The notes under the pieces were generated by a model, which had not been told where the DNA came from, ran no database searches, and saw only the letters and a program-made list of their open reading frames with translations. Below, piece after piece: positions 7,213-16,012 of a DNA stretch of 64,000 nucleotides. The position numbers and the translations under genes were made by a program. Origin of the DNA: Streptomyces spectabilis (GTDB lineage: Bacteria; Actinomycetota; Actinomycetes; Streptomycetales; Streptomycetaceae); assembly GCF_008704795.1 (NCBI RefSeq), contig NZ_CP023690.1:992001-1056000 (forward strand), written 5' to 3'. Numbering within the stretch: the stretch's first letter is position 1; each line of letters begins with the position of its first letter.

Positions 7213-9261
7213 ATGCCCCAGCCCGTCGAGGTGTCCTCGTCCGTCGCGGAAGCGAACCGCGAGAGGGCCGCGTGCGCCCCGCCCGGTGCGGACGACTTCG
7301 AGGACGCCACGCGCGGCCACTTGGCGGTCCCGCCCCTCCCCGCCATCCCGTCCCGCGTGCCCGGCGGCCGGCCGGTGTGGGACTTCGCGGGCTATGCGTT
7401 CCTGCACCGCGGCGACACACCTCCGCCCTCGGTCGACCCGCACCTGTGGCGCCGGAGCCGCCTCGCCGCCATCGCCGGTCTTTTCCTGGTGGCGCGTACG
7501 CCCGAGCACGCCATCTACCAGGTGCGCGGCTACGACCTCTCCCACATGACGATCGTCGAGAGCACCGCGGGGATCCTCGTGCTCGACCCGCTCGCCAGCC
7601 ACGAGACCGCGCAGCACGCCCTCCGGCTCTACCGCGAGACCACCGGCAGCCGTAAGTCCGTCATCGGCGTCGTCTACACCCACAGCGGCGTCGACCACTT
7701 CGGAGGCGTACGCGGCCTCTTCGACGAGCGCGGCGGCGAGGTGCCCGACATCCCGGTCATCGCTCCGGACGGGTTCCTGGAGCAGGTGGCCGGGGAGCAC
7801 GTGCACGCGGGCCCGGCCGTGGCGCGCCGGGCCGCGTACACGTACGCGGCGGGGCTCGACAAGAACCCGTACGCGCAAGCCGGTTCGGGGCCCGGTCTGA
7901 CCCGCTCCACCGGAGAGGTGACGCTGATCCCGCCCACCGTCGGCGTGGGCGCCGCCGACCACGGGCCGGTGGAGCGCGACCAGTGGTCGGGCGAGGACGC
8001 CGTCCCCTGGCGGCCGGGCCTGTACCGGCAGGTCGTGGGCGGCATCCGGATCGTCGCCCAGCGCACCCCGCGCGCCGCGGCCCCGGCGGCGATGAACCTC
8101 TACTTCCCGCAGCTCAGGGCCCTGTGCATGGCGGACGGCGCCCCGCACACGCCGCTCGGCGGGCGGGTCCGCGACGCCCACGCCTGGTCGCGCCACCTGA
8201 CCGAGACCGCGCAGAGCTTCGCCGGGCACACCGAGGTCGCCTTCGCCGCCCACCACTGGCCGGTGTGGGGCGAGGAGCGGATCACCGAGTTCCTGAGCGT
8301 CCAGCGGGACGTGTACGCGTACCTGAACGACCAGACGCTACGGCTGATCAACGGGGGCGGGAACGGCCCGGAGATCGCCGAGGAGCTGCGGCTCCCGGCC
8401 GCCCTCGCGGACCACTGGTACACGCGCGGCCGCCACGGCCCGGTCAGCCAGGACGTCACGGCCGTCCACCAGCGCCACCTGGGCTGGTTCGACGGCAACC
8501 CGGCGCATCTGTGGCCGTATCCGCAGGCCGAGGCGGGCCGCCGGTACGTGGAGGTGATCGGCGGGCCCGAAGCCGTGGTCAGCGCGGCGCGCAAGGCCTA
8601 CCGGGAGGGCGATCCGCGCTGGGCCGCCGAGCTCCTGAACCACGTCATCTTCGGCTGCCCCGAGCGGAGCGGCCCCGCGAGACGGCTCCAGACCAAGGCG
8701 CTCAGCCAGCTCGGCTACGGCGCCGGGGACGGCGCCTGGCGCAACCTCTACCTCGGCGGCGCCCGCGAACTGGCCACAGGCGTCGCGCGCCACGCCCGCC
8801 AGGAGACCGGCGACCTGGTCAGGAACCTCAGCGTCGAGCAGTACTTCGCGGCGGTGGCCCGCAGGATCGACGGTCCCCGGGCCGCCGACGAACAGCGCTC
8901 CCCCATCGTCCTGCGCTGGCGCGTCACCGGCACCCCCGAGCGGGAGTGCACCACCACGCTGCGCAACGGCGTGCTGGTCCACGTCCCGGGCAGGGACCTC
9001 CTCGCGGGCACCCCGCAGGCGACGATCACGCTCTCCCGCGCCGCCCTCGACGGCTTGTGCCTGAACGGCCCGGACTTCCGGCGGAACTTCACCGCGGCCG
9101 TCGAACGGGGCGAGATCGCGCTCGGCTCGCCGGATCATCTCCCTTGCGCGACGACGGTGTTCGCGTACGTCACGGCCCCGGACCCCTGGCGCCCCCTCGC
9201 GGCACCGCCCGCGCCGCGTCAGGCCCCGGTGCCCCCGAGGGCGGGCAGGAACTGGTCGTAG
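7213..9261 (+). CDS. Alkyl sulfatase-like metallo-beta-lactamase-fold protein, probably altered active site
   Basis: 682 aa, the full length and domain order of class III alkylsulfatases (SdsA1/BDS1): an MBL domain to about residue 390, a dimerisation domain with HLGWFDGNPAHLWP near 420, and an SCP2-like C-terminal domain (about 560-660). The family's THxHxDH motif reads THSGVDH at residues 156-162, so the second His is Gly. The APAEM segment reads APAAM (A293) and MAEN reads MADG (D308), so two glutamate ligands are also changed. HHWPVWG is retained. Hydrolysis of alkyl sulfates is therefore doubtful; it may be inactive or repurposed. The 3' end overlaps the convergent diiron gene by 43 bp. 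Confidence 0.85.
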   Translation: MPQPVEVSSSVAEANRERAACAPPGADDFEDATRGHLAVPPLPAIPSRVPGGRPVWDFAGYAFLHRGDTPPPSVDPHLWRRSRLAAIAGLFLVARTPEHAIYQVRGYDLSHMTIVESTAGILVLDPLASHETAQHALRLYRETTGSRKSVIGVVYTHSGVDHFGGVRGLFDERGGEVPDIPVIAPDGFLEQVAGEHVHAGPAVARRAAYTYAAGLDKNPYAQAGSGPGLTRSTGEVTLIPPTVGVGAADHGPVERDQWSGEDAVPWRPGLYRQVVGGIRIVAQRTPRAAAPAAMNLYFPQLRALCMADGAPHTPLGGRVRDAHAWSRHLTETAQSFAGHTEVAFAAHHWPVWGEERITEFLSVQRDVYAYLNDQTLRLINGGGNGPEIAEELRLPAALADHWYTRGRHGPVSQDVTAVHQRHLGWFDGNPAHLWPYPQAEAGRRYVEVIGGPEAVVSAARKAYREGDPRWAAELLNHVIFGCPERSGPARRLQTKALSQLGYGAGDGAWRNLYLGGARELATGVARHARQETGDLVRNLSVEQYFAAVARRIDGPRAADEQRSPIVLRWRVTGTPERECTTTLRNGVLVHVPGRDLLAGTPQATITLSRAALDGLCLNGPDFRRNFTAAVERGEIALGSPDHLPCATTVFAYVTAPDPWRPLAAPPAPRQAPVPPRAGRNWS

Positions 9262-10046
9262 AAGTCCGTCTTGAGGCGCAACGAGCGCTCCTCCATCTCC
9301 TTGAAGCCGTCGTACGACGGCTCGCGGGCGAGGAGTTCGCTCAGCCGGCGGCCGAGGCGGTCGGCGTGGGTGGTGGAGAGCAGGGAGACCCGGGCGAGCG
9401 GGTTGGCCTTCGCGTCGTGCGAGTAGTGCGGGTAGTAGAAGCGCGAGCGGTTCTCGCCGTCACCGGTCAGCAGGGGGCCCATGCGCTCCCACAGCCTTCC
9501 GTACTCGACGGACACCAGGATCTCGCCCCAGAAGCGCAGGAGCGTCAGCATCCGCACGTCGGCGTCCGCCTCGGCGCCCGCCTCGGCGATCATTTCGAGG
9601 GAGTCGAGGATGACCCCGCGCGTGGCCGCCGAGGGCTTCGACGTGACGATCGCCCGCTGGGGGATGCCCAGTTGGCGCAGGTCCTCGGTCATGTCCTCGC
9701 GGTGCGAGCGGGTGTGGCCGTGGCTGTCGGGGTACTCCTCGCGCAGGATGACCCGCGCGATCCGCAGACCCGCCTCGTCGCTGAGGAGGTCGATCGCGAG
9801 GTCGTAGCAAGGGGTGAACGCGAGGGACACGAAACGGCGTTGCAGCAGGACGTCGGCGAAGACGTCGTCCGGCAGCGAGGCGATGTTCGCGAGCACGGGG
9901 TGCTGGTCGAACCGCTCGACCAGGTCGTCCTCGAAGGCGTCCAGGCGGTCGAGCCCGCCCGCGGCGCCCGGCGCGCCGAGCACGCCCGCCCCGCTCACCG
10001 TCCCGTCACGTCCGTCACGTCGGTCGGATCCGTTCTGCTGCGGCAT
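9219..10046 (-). CDS. Heme-oxygenase-like (HDO-type) putative iron-dependent oxidase
   Basis: 275 aa, predicted mostly helical. Clustered potential ligands appear as ILREEYPDSHGHTRSHRED near residues 87-104 and later SHDAKANPLARVSLLSTTHADRL near 225-245, the Glu/His pattern of TenA/heme-oxygenase-like diiron oxidases. Such proteins oxidise amino-acid or fatty-acid-derived substrates with O2; nothing here identifies the substrate. The start is ATG 10046 (MPQQNGSD) behind GGGAAGAGAG. It lies 20 bp downstream of a membrane protein gene on the same strand, so the two are probably one operon. Assignment to the superfamily is by motif, not alignment. Confidence 0.6.
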   Translation of the reverse strand: MPQQNGSDRRDGRDGTVSGAGVLGAPGAAGGLDRLDAFEDDLVERFDQHPVLANIASLPDDVFADVLLQRRFVSLAFTPCYDLAIDLLSDEAGLRIARVILREEYPDSHGHTRSHREDMTEDLRQLGIPQRAIVTSKPSAATRGVILDSLEMIAEAGAEADADVRMLTLLRFWGEILVSVEYGRLWERMGPLLTGDGENRSRFYYPHYSHDAKANPLARVSLLSTTHADRLGRRLSELLAREPSYDGFKEMEERSLRLKTDFYDQFLPALGGTGA

Positions 10047-10066
10047 GGCTGTGCTCTCTTCCCGGT

Positions 10067-10909
10067 TCACAGGTTGATTCTTCCGATGGATCCGCGCCAA
10101 TCGCTCAGATCCACGGCACAGCCGATGCTCCAGAGCGTGTCCACCTCCCGCTGCACCTCCCTGCCCATCACGGTGGCGCACCCCTCGATCTCCATCTGGG
10201 TGGAGCGGATGGCGAGTCGTCCGTGCAGGAACGAGCTCACCAGGTAGTGCTCGTCGACCTTGTAGACGGCGACCGACGGCAGCGAGTTGTACACGCGCAC
10301 TTCGAGGCGGGCGCGGTCCTCGTCCCCCGCGTCGTTGACCAGCGAGGCGAGCGTGGACAGGCACTGCTCGATGTTGGCCCTGACGTCGCCGTCGCGGGCC
10401 GGGTCGCGCACGGTGCGCAGGGCCTCGCTGCGCAGGCCCGCCACCGGCGACGACGGGTGCAGGAGCAGGACGCGCACCCGCACCTGCCGGTCCAGGAGGG
10501 CCTTGCGCAGACCGCGGTCGAACTCGTCGAGGTTCGGTATCCACGTCTGCAGGATGGTCACCTCGCGCGTGGCCCCGTCCACGAGCGTGGCGAACCTGTC
10601 GTCGGGGAACCGCTCGTGCACCCGGACCACACCCGCGTAGTGGCGCTGCCTCAACTCGCGGGCGAGGGCGTCGATGTCGAGCTTCGACAGCTGCGCGTGC
10701 ACGTCGTCGAGCACCTTGAGCCGGTCGAACTCCAGGAGCAGGAAGAGCGTCACGGTGCTCAGGATGAGGAGGGTGACCTTGGGAAGGGTGCTTCCCGGGG
10801 CCAACTCGTCCAGCCAGCCCAGCAGATCGGCGAGCACCACCACGATGCCCGACCCGGCCATCACGGCTAACGCGATCCGTTCGGCCCGATACCGCATACC
10901 GCCCCGCAT
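10067..10909 (-). CDS. Membrane-anchored protein of unknown function
   Basis: About 280 aa from ATG 10909; ATG 10897 and 10969 are alternatives. Two hydrophobic helices occupy the N-terminus (IALAVMAGSGIVVVLADLLGW and VTLLILSTVTLFLLLEF), followed by a soluble domain with VTILQTWIPNLDEFDRGLRKALLDR and VRVYNSLPSVAVYKVDEHYLVSSFLHGR. The latter vaguely recalls phospholipase-D-like sensor domains, but there is no HxK motif, so I do not assign a function. It precedes the HDO-type gene by 20 bp in the same operon. Confidence 0.7.
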   Translation of the reverse strand: MRGGMRYRAERIALAVMAGSGIVVVLADLLGWLDELAPGSTLPKVTLLILSTVTLFLLLEFDRLKVLDDVHAQLSKLDIDALARELRQRHYAGVVRVHERFPDDRFATLVDGATREVTILQTWIPNLDEFDRGLRKALLDRQVRVRVLLLHPSSPVAGLRSEALRTVRDPARDGDVRANIEQCLSTLASLVNDAGDEDRARLEVRVYNSLPSVAVYKVDEHYLVSSFLHGRLAIRSTQMEIEGCATVMGREVQREVDTLWSIGCAVDLSDWRGSIGRINL

Positions 10910-11005
10910 CCCCCGCCCCCGCCTGCCGCCCGGCACCGTCGGCGACGATGCTAGCCGGGGGCCGGGCACGACGGGGGGTGTTCATCGGGGCGTGCGCACG
11001 GGAGA

Positions 11006-11058
11006 CCGAAGTACGACGACCATCGAAGTTTGACAGTCGTCGTACTTTCGGCTTCAGT
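11006..11058 (+). promoter_or_regulatory. Inverted-repeat operator overlapping a putative promoter
   Basis: AAGTACGACGAC at 11009-11020 is repeated inverted at 11036-11047. The flanks extend the similarity to CCGAA on both sides. The spacer contains TTGACA at 11030-11035, a consensus -35 box, with a weak -10 (TTCAGT, 11053-11058) after 17 bp. The arms would cover the spacer of a promoter reading into the oxidoreductase gene that starts at 11109. Confidence 0.6.
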
Positions 11059-11108
11059 GATCGACGGCGTCGCGGTGCGCGGCGCCCCACCAGGGGGAAG
11101 GACGACGC

Positions 11109-12137
11109 GTGATGGCCAGGACGGTGCGGTTCCACGAGTACGGCGGCGCCGATGTGCTGCGGATCGAGGACGTGGAGGTGGCCGCGCCCGGCCCCGGTGA
11201 CGTGCTGATCCGGGTGGACGCGATCGGGCTCAACCGCGCCGAGGTGCTGTTCCGCGGCGGCCACTACATCGAGGGGGCGCGGGAGTTCCCTGCGCGGCTC
11301 GGCGCGGAGGCCGCCGGTGTGGTCGAGGCCGTCGGCGCCGGGGTGACGGGGTTCCGCGTCGGCGACGCGGTCAGCGTGGTGCCCGCGTTCTCGATGAACG
11401 ACTACGCCGTCTACGCCGAGCGCGCGATCGTCCCCGCCGCCGCGGTGGTGCACCGCCCCGAGGGCCTCGACGCGATCGCGGGCGCGGCGGTGTGGATGCC
11501 CTATCTGACGGCGTACGGAGCCCTGGTGGACGTCGGCGGGATGCGCGCGGGTGACACCGTCGTGCTGACCGCGGCCTCCAGCAGCGTGGGGCTCGCCGCG
11601 ATCCGGACGGCCCGCCGGGTCGGGGCCGTGCCCATCGCCACCACGCGCACCGAAGCCAAGAAGGACGCGCTCCTCAAGGCGGGCGCGGCCGCGGTCGTCG
11701 TCACCGAGAAGGAGGACGTCGTCGAGCGGGTCCGCGCGCTGACGGACGGCAGGGGCGCCGAGTTCGTCTTCGACGCCGTCGCCGGTCCGGGGGTGGCGGA
11801 CCTGGCGAAGGTCGTCGCCCCGGGCGGCACGCTCTTCCTGTACGGGGCGCTGAGCGGCGAGGTCACCCCGTACCCCGGCTTCGACCTCGGGATGCCCGCC
11901 CTGAACATCCGCACCTACACCCTGCACGAGGTCACCACCGTTCCCGAACGGCTGCGCCGCGCCGAGGCGTTCGTCGCCTCCGGCCTCAGGACGGGTGCGT
12001 TCGAGCCCGTGGTGGACCGCACCTTCCCGCTGGAGGACATCGCCGACGCGCACCGCTACCTGGAGGCGGGCCGGCAGGTGGGCAAGATCGTGGTGACGGT
12101 GGGGGCGCGCACGGACGACGGCGACGCCGCCGTCTAG
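11109..12137 (+). CDS. Zinc-type/quinone oxidoreductase, MDR superfamily
   Basis: 342 aa. The GroES-like N-terminal domain contains GLNRAEVLFRGG and GAEAAGVVEAVG; the Rossmann domain starts near residue 140 with the nucleotide-binding motif TAASSSVGLAAI, typical of zinc-independent quinone oxidoreductases. It probably reduces quinones or enones with NADPH in the cytoplasm. GGGGGAAGG lies just upstream; the start is GTG 11109 or ATG 11112. The stop overlaps that of the convergent AraC gene by 4 bp. The strong dyad at 11006-11051 suggests ligand-responsive control. Confidence 0.9.
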   Translation: MMARTVRFHEYGGADVLRIEDVEVAAPGPGDVLIRVDAIGLNRAEVLFRGGHYIEGAREFPARLGAEAAGVVEAVGAGVTGFRVGDAVSVVPAFSMNDYAVYAERAIVPAAAVVHRPEGLDAIAGAAVWMPYLTAYGALVDVGGMRAGDTVVLTAASSSVGLAAIRTARRVGAVPIATTRTEAKKDALLKAGAAAVVVTEKEDVVERVRALTDGRGAEFVFDAVAGPGVADLAKVVAPGGTLFLYGALSGEVTPYPGFDLGMPALNIRTYTLHEVTTVPERLRRAEAFVASGLRTGAFEPVVDRTFPLEDIADAHRYLEAGRQVGKIVVTVGARTDDGDAAV

Positions 12138-13036
12138 CCGCCCCGCCCGGACCCGCCGTCGGGTGCCGCCCGGAAGTCGCCGGGCGTCCACCCGGTCGTC
12201 CGCTGGAAGAACTTGCCGAAGTTCGCCGCCTCGTCGAAGCCGAGGCGGCGCCCGACCGCGGCGGCGCTCAGGTCGGTGTGGACCAGGAGCCGCTTGGCCT
12301 CAAGAGCCACGCGCGCGTCGATGACGGCCTTCGCGGGCCGCCCGGTCGCGGCGAGGCTGGCCCGCGTGAGCGTCTTGGGCGTGGTGGCGAGGCGGGCGGC
12401 GTACACCGCCACCGAGCGCTCGGTCGCGAAGCCCTCCTCCACCGCCGCGCGGAAGCGGCCGAACAGCTCGCCCGGGCCGACCGGGGCGGGCTCCCCCTCC
12501 GGCTCCGGGAGCAGCGCGATCCGCAGGAGCAGCGCCGCCAGGGTGTGGCGCAGCAGATCGGTGCCGAGGTCGCGCGCCCCCGTCTCGTACGCGTCGTGGG
12601 CGCCGCCCAGCAGATCGGTGAGACGCGTGAGGTCGTCGAGGTCCGGGCCCCGCGCGCGCCAGTGCGCGGGGGCGAAGGGGTCGTCGAGGAGGCGCCCGAT
12701 CCGCAGGGGCGGCGGGAAGTCGGGCGTGAACAGCACGAGGCGGGCGGCGAGACCCCGCTCGCGGGCGTGGGCGTGGACCTGGCCGGGTCTGATCCACAGC
12801 AGGGTGCCGGGACGACAGGCGTGGCCGACGAAATCGACCATGTGGGTGCCGTGCCCCCGCGTGACCAGGACGAGCAGGTGGAAGTCCAGGCGCTGCGGTC
12901 CGGTGCCGCCCTGGTCGGGGGCGTGTGCGCGCTCCTCGGCGAGCGTGCGCACGTCGATGCCGAGGGCCGGGCAGTGCGGGTTCCGGTAGCCGATGTCGCT
13001 GATCGGCAGCACAGGGGATTGTCCGTTCTTGACCAT
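12134..13036 (-). CDS. AraC family transcriptional regulator
   Basis: 300 aa. An N-terminal cupin-like sensor domain (about 20-170, with HLLVLVTRGHGTHMVDF and PGTLLWIRPGQVHA) is followed by two helix-turn-helices in the last 100 residues (LATTPKTLTRASL and GFDEAANFGKFFQRTTGWTPGDFR), the AraC signature. It is transcribed towards the oxidoreductase and away from the antiporter gene. Either neighbour could be its target, which the sequence alone cannot decide. Confidence 0.9.
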   Translation of the reverse strand: MVKNGQSPVLPISDIGYRNPHCPALGIDVRTLAEERAHAPDQGGTGPQRLDFHLLVLVTRGHGTHMVDFVGHACRPGTLLWIRPGQVHAHARERGLAARLVLFTPDFPPPLRIGRLLDDPFAPAHWRARGPDLDDLTRLTDLLGGAHDAYETGARDLGTDLLRHTLAALLLRIALLPEPEGEPAPVGPGELFGRFRAAVEEGFATERSVAVYAARLATTPKTLTRASLAATGRPAKAVIDARVALEAKRLLVHTDLSAAAVGRRLGFDEAANFGKFFQRTTGWTPGDFRAAPDGGSGRGG

Positions 13037-13131
13037 GTCTGCTCCCGAACATACCTCGTGTTCCGGGTGGGGCGCGGGGAGTGTGGAGGGGTGCCGGAAC
13101 CTCTCCCCCCCTGTCGCCGACGGAGACCGCG

Positions 13132-14361
13132 ATGACCCTGACCCCGCTCTCCCCCGCCGCCCCTGCCCGGGCGCCCGCCGTGCGCGGTCGCCTCCTGCTG
13201 GCCGCCCTCGGCGCGGCCCCGGCCGTCGTGCTGCGGCTCAGCGGGGCCGAGCCCGGGCCCGTCGTGGGCCTGCTGGTCTTCGGCCTCGGCGTCCTCGCCG
13301 CCGCCGTCCTGCTGATGTGGGCCGCGGAGACCGCGCGCGCCGACATCTCCGGCGCGCTCGCCCTGGCGCTGCTCGCCTTCATCGCCGTCCTGCCGGAGTA
13401 CGCCGTGGACCTGTACTTCGCGTACACCGGCGGCAGCGACCCCGCCAACGCCGCGTACGCGGCGGCGAACATGACCGGCGCCAACCGGCTCCTGATCGGC
13501 GTGGGCTGGCCCCTTGTCGCCCTCGCGGGCTATCTGGCCGCCCGCCGGAGCGGGGCCCGCCCGGCCCTCGCGGGCACCACGCTCGGCGCGCACCGGCGCG
13601 TGGACATCGGCTTCCTGGCCGTCGCCGCGGTGTTCGCCTTCGTCCTGCCGCTGACACGCCAGATCGCCTGGTACGTGCCGCTCCTGATCATCCCCTGGTA
13701 CGGCTTCTACCTGTGGCACGTCGCCCGCTCGGGCCCCGGCGACGACGAGGAGTTCACCGGCGTGCCCGCGCGTCTGGCCCGGCTCCCCCGGCGCGGGCGC
13801 CGACTGACGACCACCGCGCTCTTCGTCGCGGCGGCCGCGGTGATCTTCGCCGCCGCCGAGCCCTTCGCCACCTCGCTGATCTCGGCGGGCAGTTCCCTGG
13901 GCGTCGACCGGTTCCTGCTGGTGCAGTGGGTCGCGCCGCTCGCCACCGAGGCGCCGGAGCTGATCGTGGCGGTCGTCTTCGCCTGGCGGCTGCGGGCCGA
14001 CGACGGGCTCGGGGCGCTCCTTTCCAGCAAGGTCAACCAGTGGACGCTGCTCGTCGGGCTGCTGCCCGTCGCCTACCTCGCCGGAGGCGGCGGCCTCGGG
14101 ATGCCGCTCGTCGGGCGCCAGGTGGACGAGGTCGCGCTGACGGCCGCGCAGACGGTGCTCGCCGTCGTGATCCTGCTGGACCTGCGCTTCCGCCTCTGGG
14201 AGGCGGCCACCCTCTTCGGCCTCTTCGTCGCCCAGTTCCTGCTGCCCGCGGAGAGCGCCCGCCTCGTCCTGACCTACGTCTACCTGGGCCTGGCCGCCGC
14301 GCTTCTCGTGCCGCGGCTGCGGCACGTGGGCCCGTCGCTGCGGGCCGTCGGCGGCCGGTGA
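13132..14361 (+). CDS. Sodium/calcium exchanger-superfamily (CaCA) membrane protein
   Basis: 409 aa with about 10-11 hydrophobic helices. Two related alpha-repeat-like segments are visible: LPEYAVDLYFAYTGG with NMTGANRLLIGVGWP (about residues 90-130), and APLATEAPELIVAVVFAW with SSKVNQWTLLVG (about 265-305). The inverted repetition of acidic E-x-[AP]-x-[DE] helices is the CaCA hallmark. It should exchange Ca2+ or another cation for H+ or Na+ at the plasma membrane. The start is ATG 13132 with GGAGA 6 bp upstream. Confidence 0.85.
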   Translation: MTLTPLSPAAPARAPAVRGRLLLAALGAAPAVVLRLSGAEPGPVVGLLVFGLGVLAAAVLLMWAAETARADISGALALALLAFIAVLPEYAVDLYFAYTGGSDPANAAYAAANMTGANRLLIGVGWPLVALAGYLAARRSGARPALAGTTLGAHRRVDIGFLAVAAVFAFVLPLTRQIAWYVPLLIIPWYGFYLWHVARSGPGDDEEFTGVPARLARLPRRGRRLTTTALFVAAAAVIFAAAEPFATSLISAGSSLGVDRFLLVQWVAPLATEAPELIVAVVFAWRLRADDGLGALLSSKVNQWTLLVGLLPVAYLAGGGGLGMPLVGRQVDEVALTAAQTVLAVVILLDLRFRLWEAATLFGLFVAQFLLPAESARLVLTYVYLGLAAALLVPRLRHVGPSLRAVGGR

Positions 14362-14363
14362 CG

Positions 14364-14612
14364 TCAGCGGTAGTAGATGGGCATGATGCGCTGGCTGTCG
14401 TCGCACCACACCTCGTTGTACCCGTTCGCCCGGGCCGACGGCAGCTCCGACGCCTCGCACGCCGCCTTCGAGGGGTAGGCCTCGGCGCCGACGGGGGCCC
14501 AGCCGGCGCCGGGCGGACCGGCGGCGAAGGCGGTGGTGCTGGTCAGCGGGACGGCGACCGCCGCCACCCCGACGGCCAGACCGACACCGACACGCGTACG
14601 CCAGGACTTCAT
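14364..14612 (-). CDS. Small secreted protein with one likely disulfide
   Basis: 82 aa. A Sec signal peptide (SWRTRVGVGLAVGVAAVAVPLTSTTAFAA style, cleavage after AFA near residue 30) leads to a mature peptide of about 52 aa containing exactly two cysteines (ACEAS and VWCDD). The ending QRIMPIYYR and the spacing resemble small exported Streptomyces proteins of unknown role. It converges on the antiporter gene with a 2-bp gap. Confidence 0.75.
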   Translation of the reverse strand: MKSWRTRVGVGLAVGVAAVAVPLTSTTAFAAGPPGAGWAPVGAEAYPSKAACEASELPSARANGYNEVWCDDSQRIMPIYYR

Positions 14613-14781
14613 GGTTGTCTCCTCGCTCGTCCTTCAGGTTCGGTGCGGGTCACACGCGGTGCAGGGTGAACCCGCCGTTCCACCCTGACGCGCCGGGCCC
14701 GCGCTCCCCCAGAGCACCGAGGGCAGCCCGCGCGGACGAACGGGCACGGAACTCTGTCCCGGCGGCCCCCGGTTCACGCGC

Positions 14782-15177
14782 TCAGAGCGCGATGAGCCCC
14801 GCGGGGGTGGGCCTGAATCCGCAGGCCTCGAAGTAGAACGGCCGCAGCTCGTCGTCGAAGTCGACGTGCAGCCACTCGCAGCGGGCCGCGCGGGCGCGCC
14901 GGGCGGCCTCGGCGACGAGCCCGGCGCCGATCCCGGAGCGCCGCCGCCCGGCGGCGACGAGCGTGTCCAGGATGAACGCGTGCACACCGCCGTCCCACGC
15001 CACGTTCACGAAGCCCACCAGTGCGTCGCCGTCACGCGCGCAGACCCAGCCGAGGCTGTGGCGGCCCACCTGGCCGAGCCAGTCGATGTCCAGGACGCGG
15101 TGGCCGAAGCCCTCCGCGTGCAGCGCGTTGACGGCCGCGTTGTCGAAGTCGCCCCGCCACTCGTACGTGATCGTCAT
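14782..15177 (-). CDS. GNAT family N-acetyltransferase
   Basis: 131 aa. The acetyl-CoA binding motif AAGRRRSGIGAGLV (a variant of the R-x2-G-x-G/A loop) is central, followed by WLHVDFDDELRPFYFEACGF, the typical C-terminal beta-bulge and helix. The substrate is unknown. It lies 65 bp downstream of the XRE regulator on the same strand, possibly in the same transcript. Confidence 0.85.
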   Translation of the reverse strand: MTITYEWRGDFDNAAVNALHAEGFGHRVLDIDWLGQVGRHSLGWVCARDGDALVGFVNVAWDGGVHAFILDTLVAAGRRRSGIGAGLVAEAARRARAARCEWLHVDFDDELRPFYFEACGFRPTPAGLIAL

Positions 15178-15242
15178 GGCGTCGAGATTCTCACGCGCCG
15201 CCGGGCTCGCGCGCGCCGCGGGGACCTCCGCGCGACGACGGC

Positions 15243-15980
15243 TCACCTGGACCGCGCGAGCGCCGGCGCCGTCGGTTGGAACAGCGGCATGGCGAGGGCC
15301 ACCGGCGGGTACGGGCGCGGTGCCCGGGCGGGCCGTCGCGGCGCTTCGGCGGGACGGGCGTGGCCGTGCGGCCCCGGGTGGTCGTGGGCGGAGGCCCGCA
15401 GGGTGCGGTTGAGTCGCTCGGCGGCACGCAGCACCTCGCAGCGGCGCCAGGCGCGCAGCCAGGCGAGGCGCCACTGCTCCCACTCGCCGCCCGTCACGTC
15501 GCACACGCGCAGGAACGCGAAGAGCTGCTGGAGGTCGAGCATGGACTTGCCCGCCAGCATGCGGCGCACCGTGCTGTGCGGCAGTTCGCCGTGGTCCCCC
15601 GCGCGGTGCTCCATCTCGTCCATGGGCATCGCCCCGGCCTTGTAGTACAGCTGTTGCAGGGCGTGGATCAGCGCGTCCCTGTCGTACACGCGGTCCGGTC
15701 TCGGCACGCCCGCGCGCGGGTCGCGCTGCCGGTGCTCGGCGTAGCGCGCCGCCCGCCACAGGCTCCGGGCGTGCTTGACCGAGGCGCCGCAGGCCCGCGC
15801 GTAGGCCTCCACCACCGGCAAGCGGGGGATCCGGGTCCCGGTGGTGGCCCGCGAGAACGTGGTGTCGGAGAAGGCGTGGGCGGAGCGTCCCGCCAGCTCC
15901 CGGTGGGTCAGTCCGGCGGCGCGCCGCTGTGCGCGCAGCCACTCCGCCAGCTTCTCCAGGCTCGGGTTGGCGGTGGTCAC
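15243..15980 (-). CDS. XRE-family helix-turn-helix regulator
   Basis: 245 aa from GTG 15980, chosen because GGAGAGG lies 4-10 bp upstream; an earlier in-frame GTG at 16016 has no ribosome site. The N-terminal HTH reads KLAEWLRAQRRAAGLTHRELAGRSA, followed by SDTTFSRATTG, where recognition helix residues are expected. The remainder is a long Arg/Trp-rich helical domain with a Pro-rich tail. Streptomyces carries many such proteins beside small membrane proteins, as here (next entry). Confidence 0.8.
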   Translation of the reverse strand: MTTANPSLEKLAEWLRAQRRAAGLTHRELAGRSAHAFSDTTFSRATTGTRIPRLPVVEAYARACGASVKHARSLWRAARYAEHRQRDPRAGVPRPDRVYDRDALIHALQQLYYKAGAMPMDEMEHRAGDHGELPHSTVRRMLAGKSMLDLQQLFAFLRVCDVTGGEWEQWRLAWLRAWRRCEVLRAAERLNRTLRASAHDHPGPHGHARPAEAPRRPARAPRPYPPVALAMPLFQPTAPALARSR

Positions 15981-16012
15981 CGGCCTCTCCGGGCGTCCCA
16001 CGGCCGCCCCTG

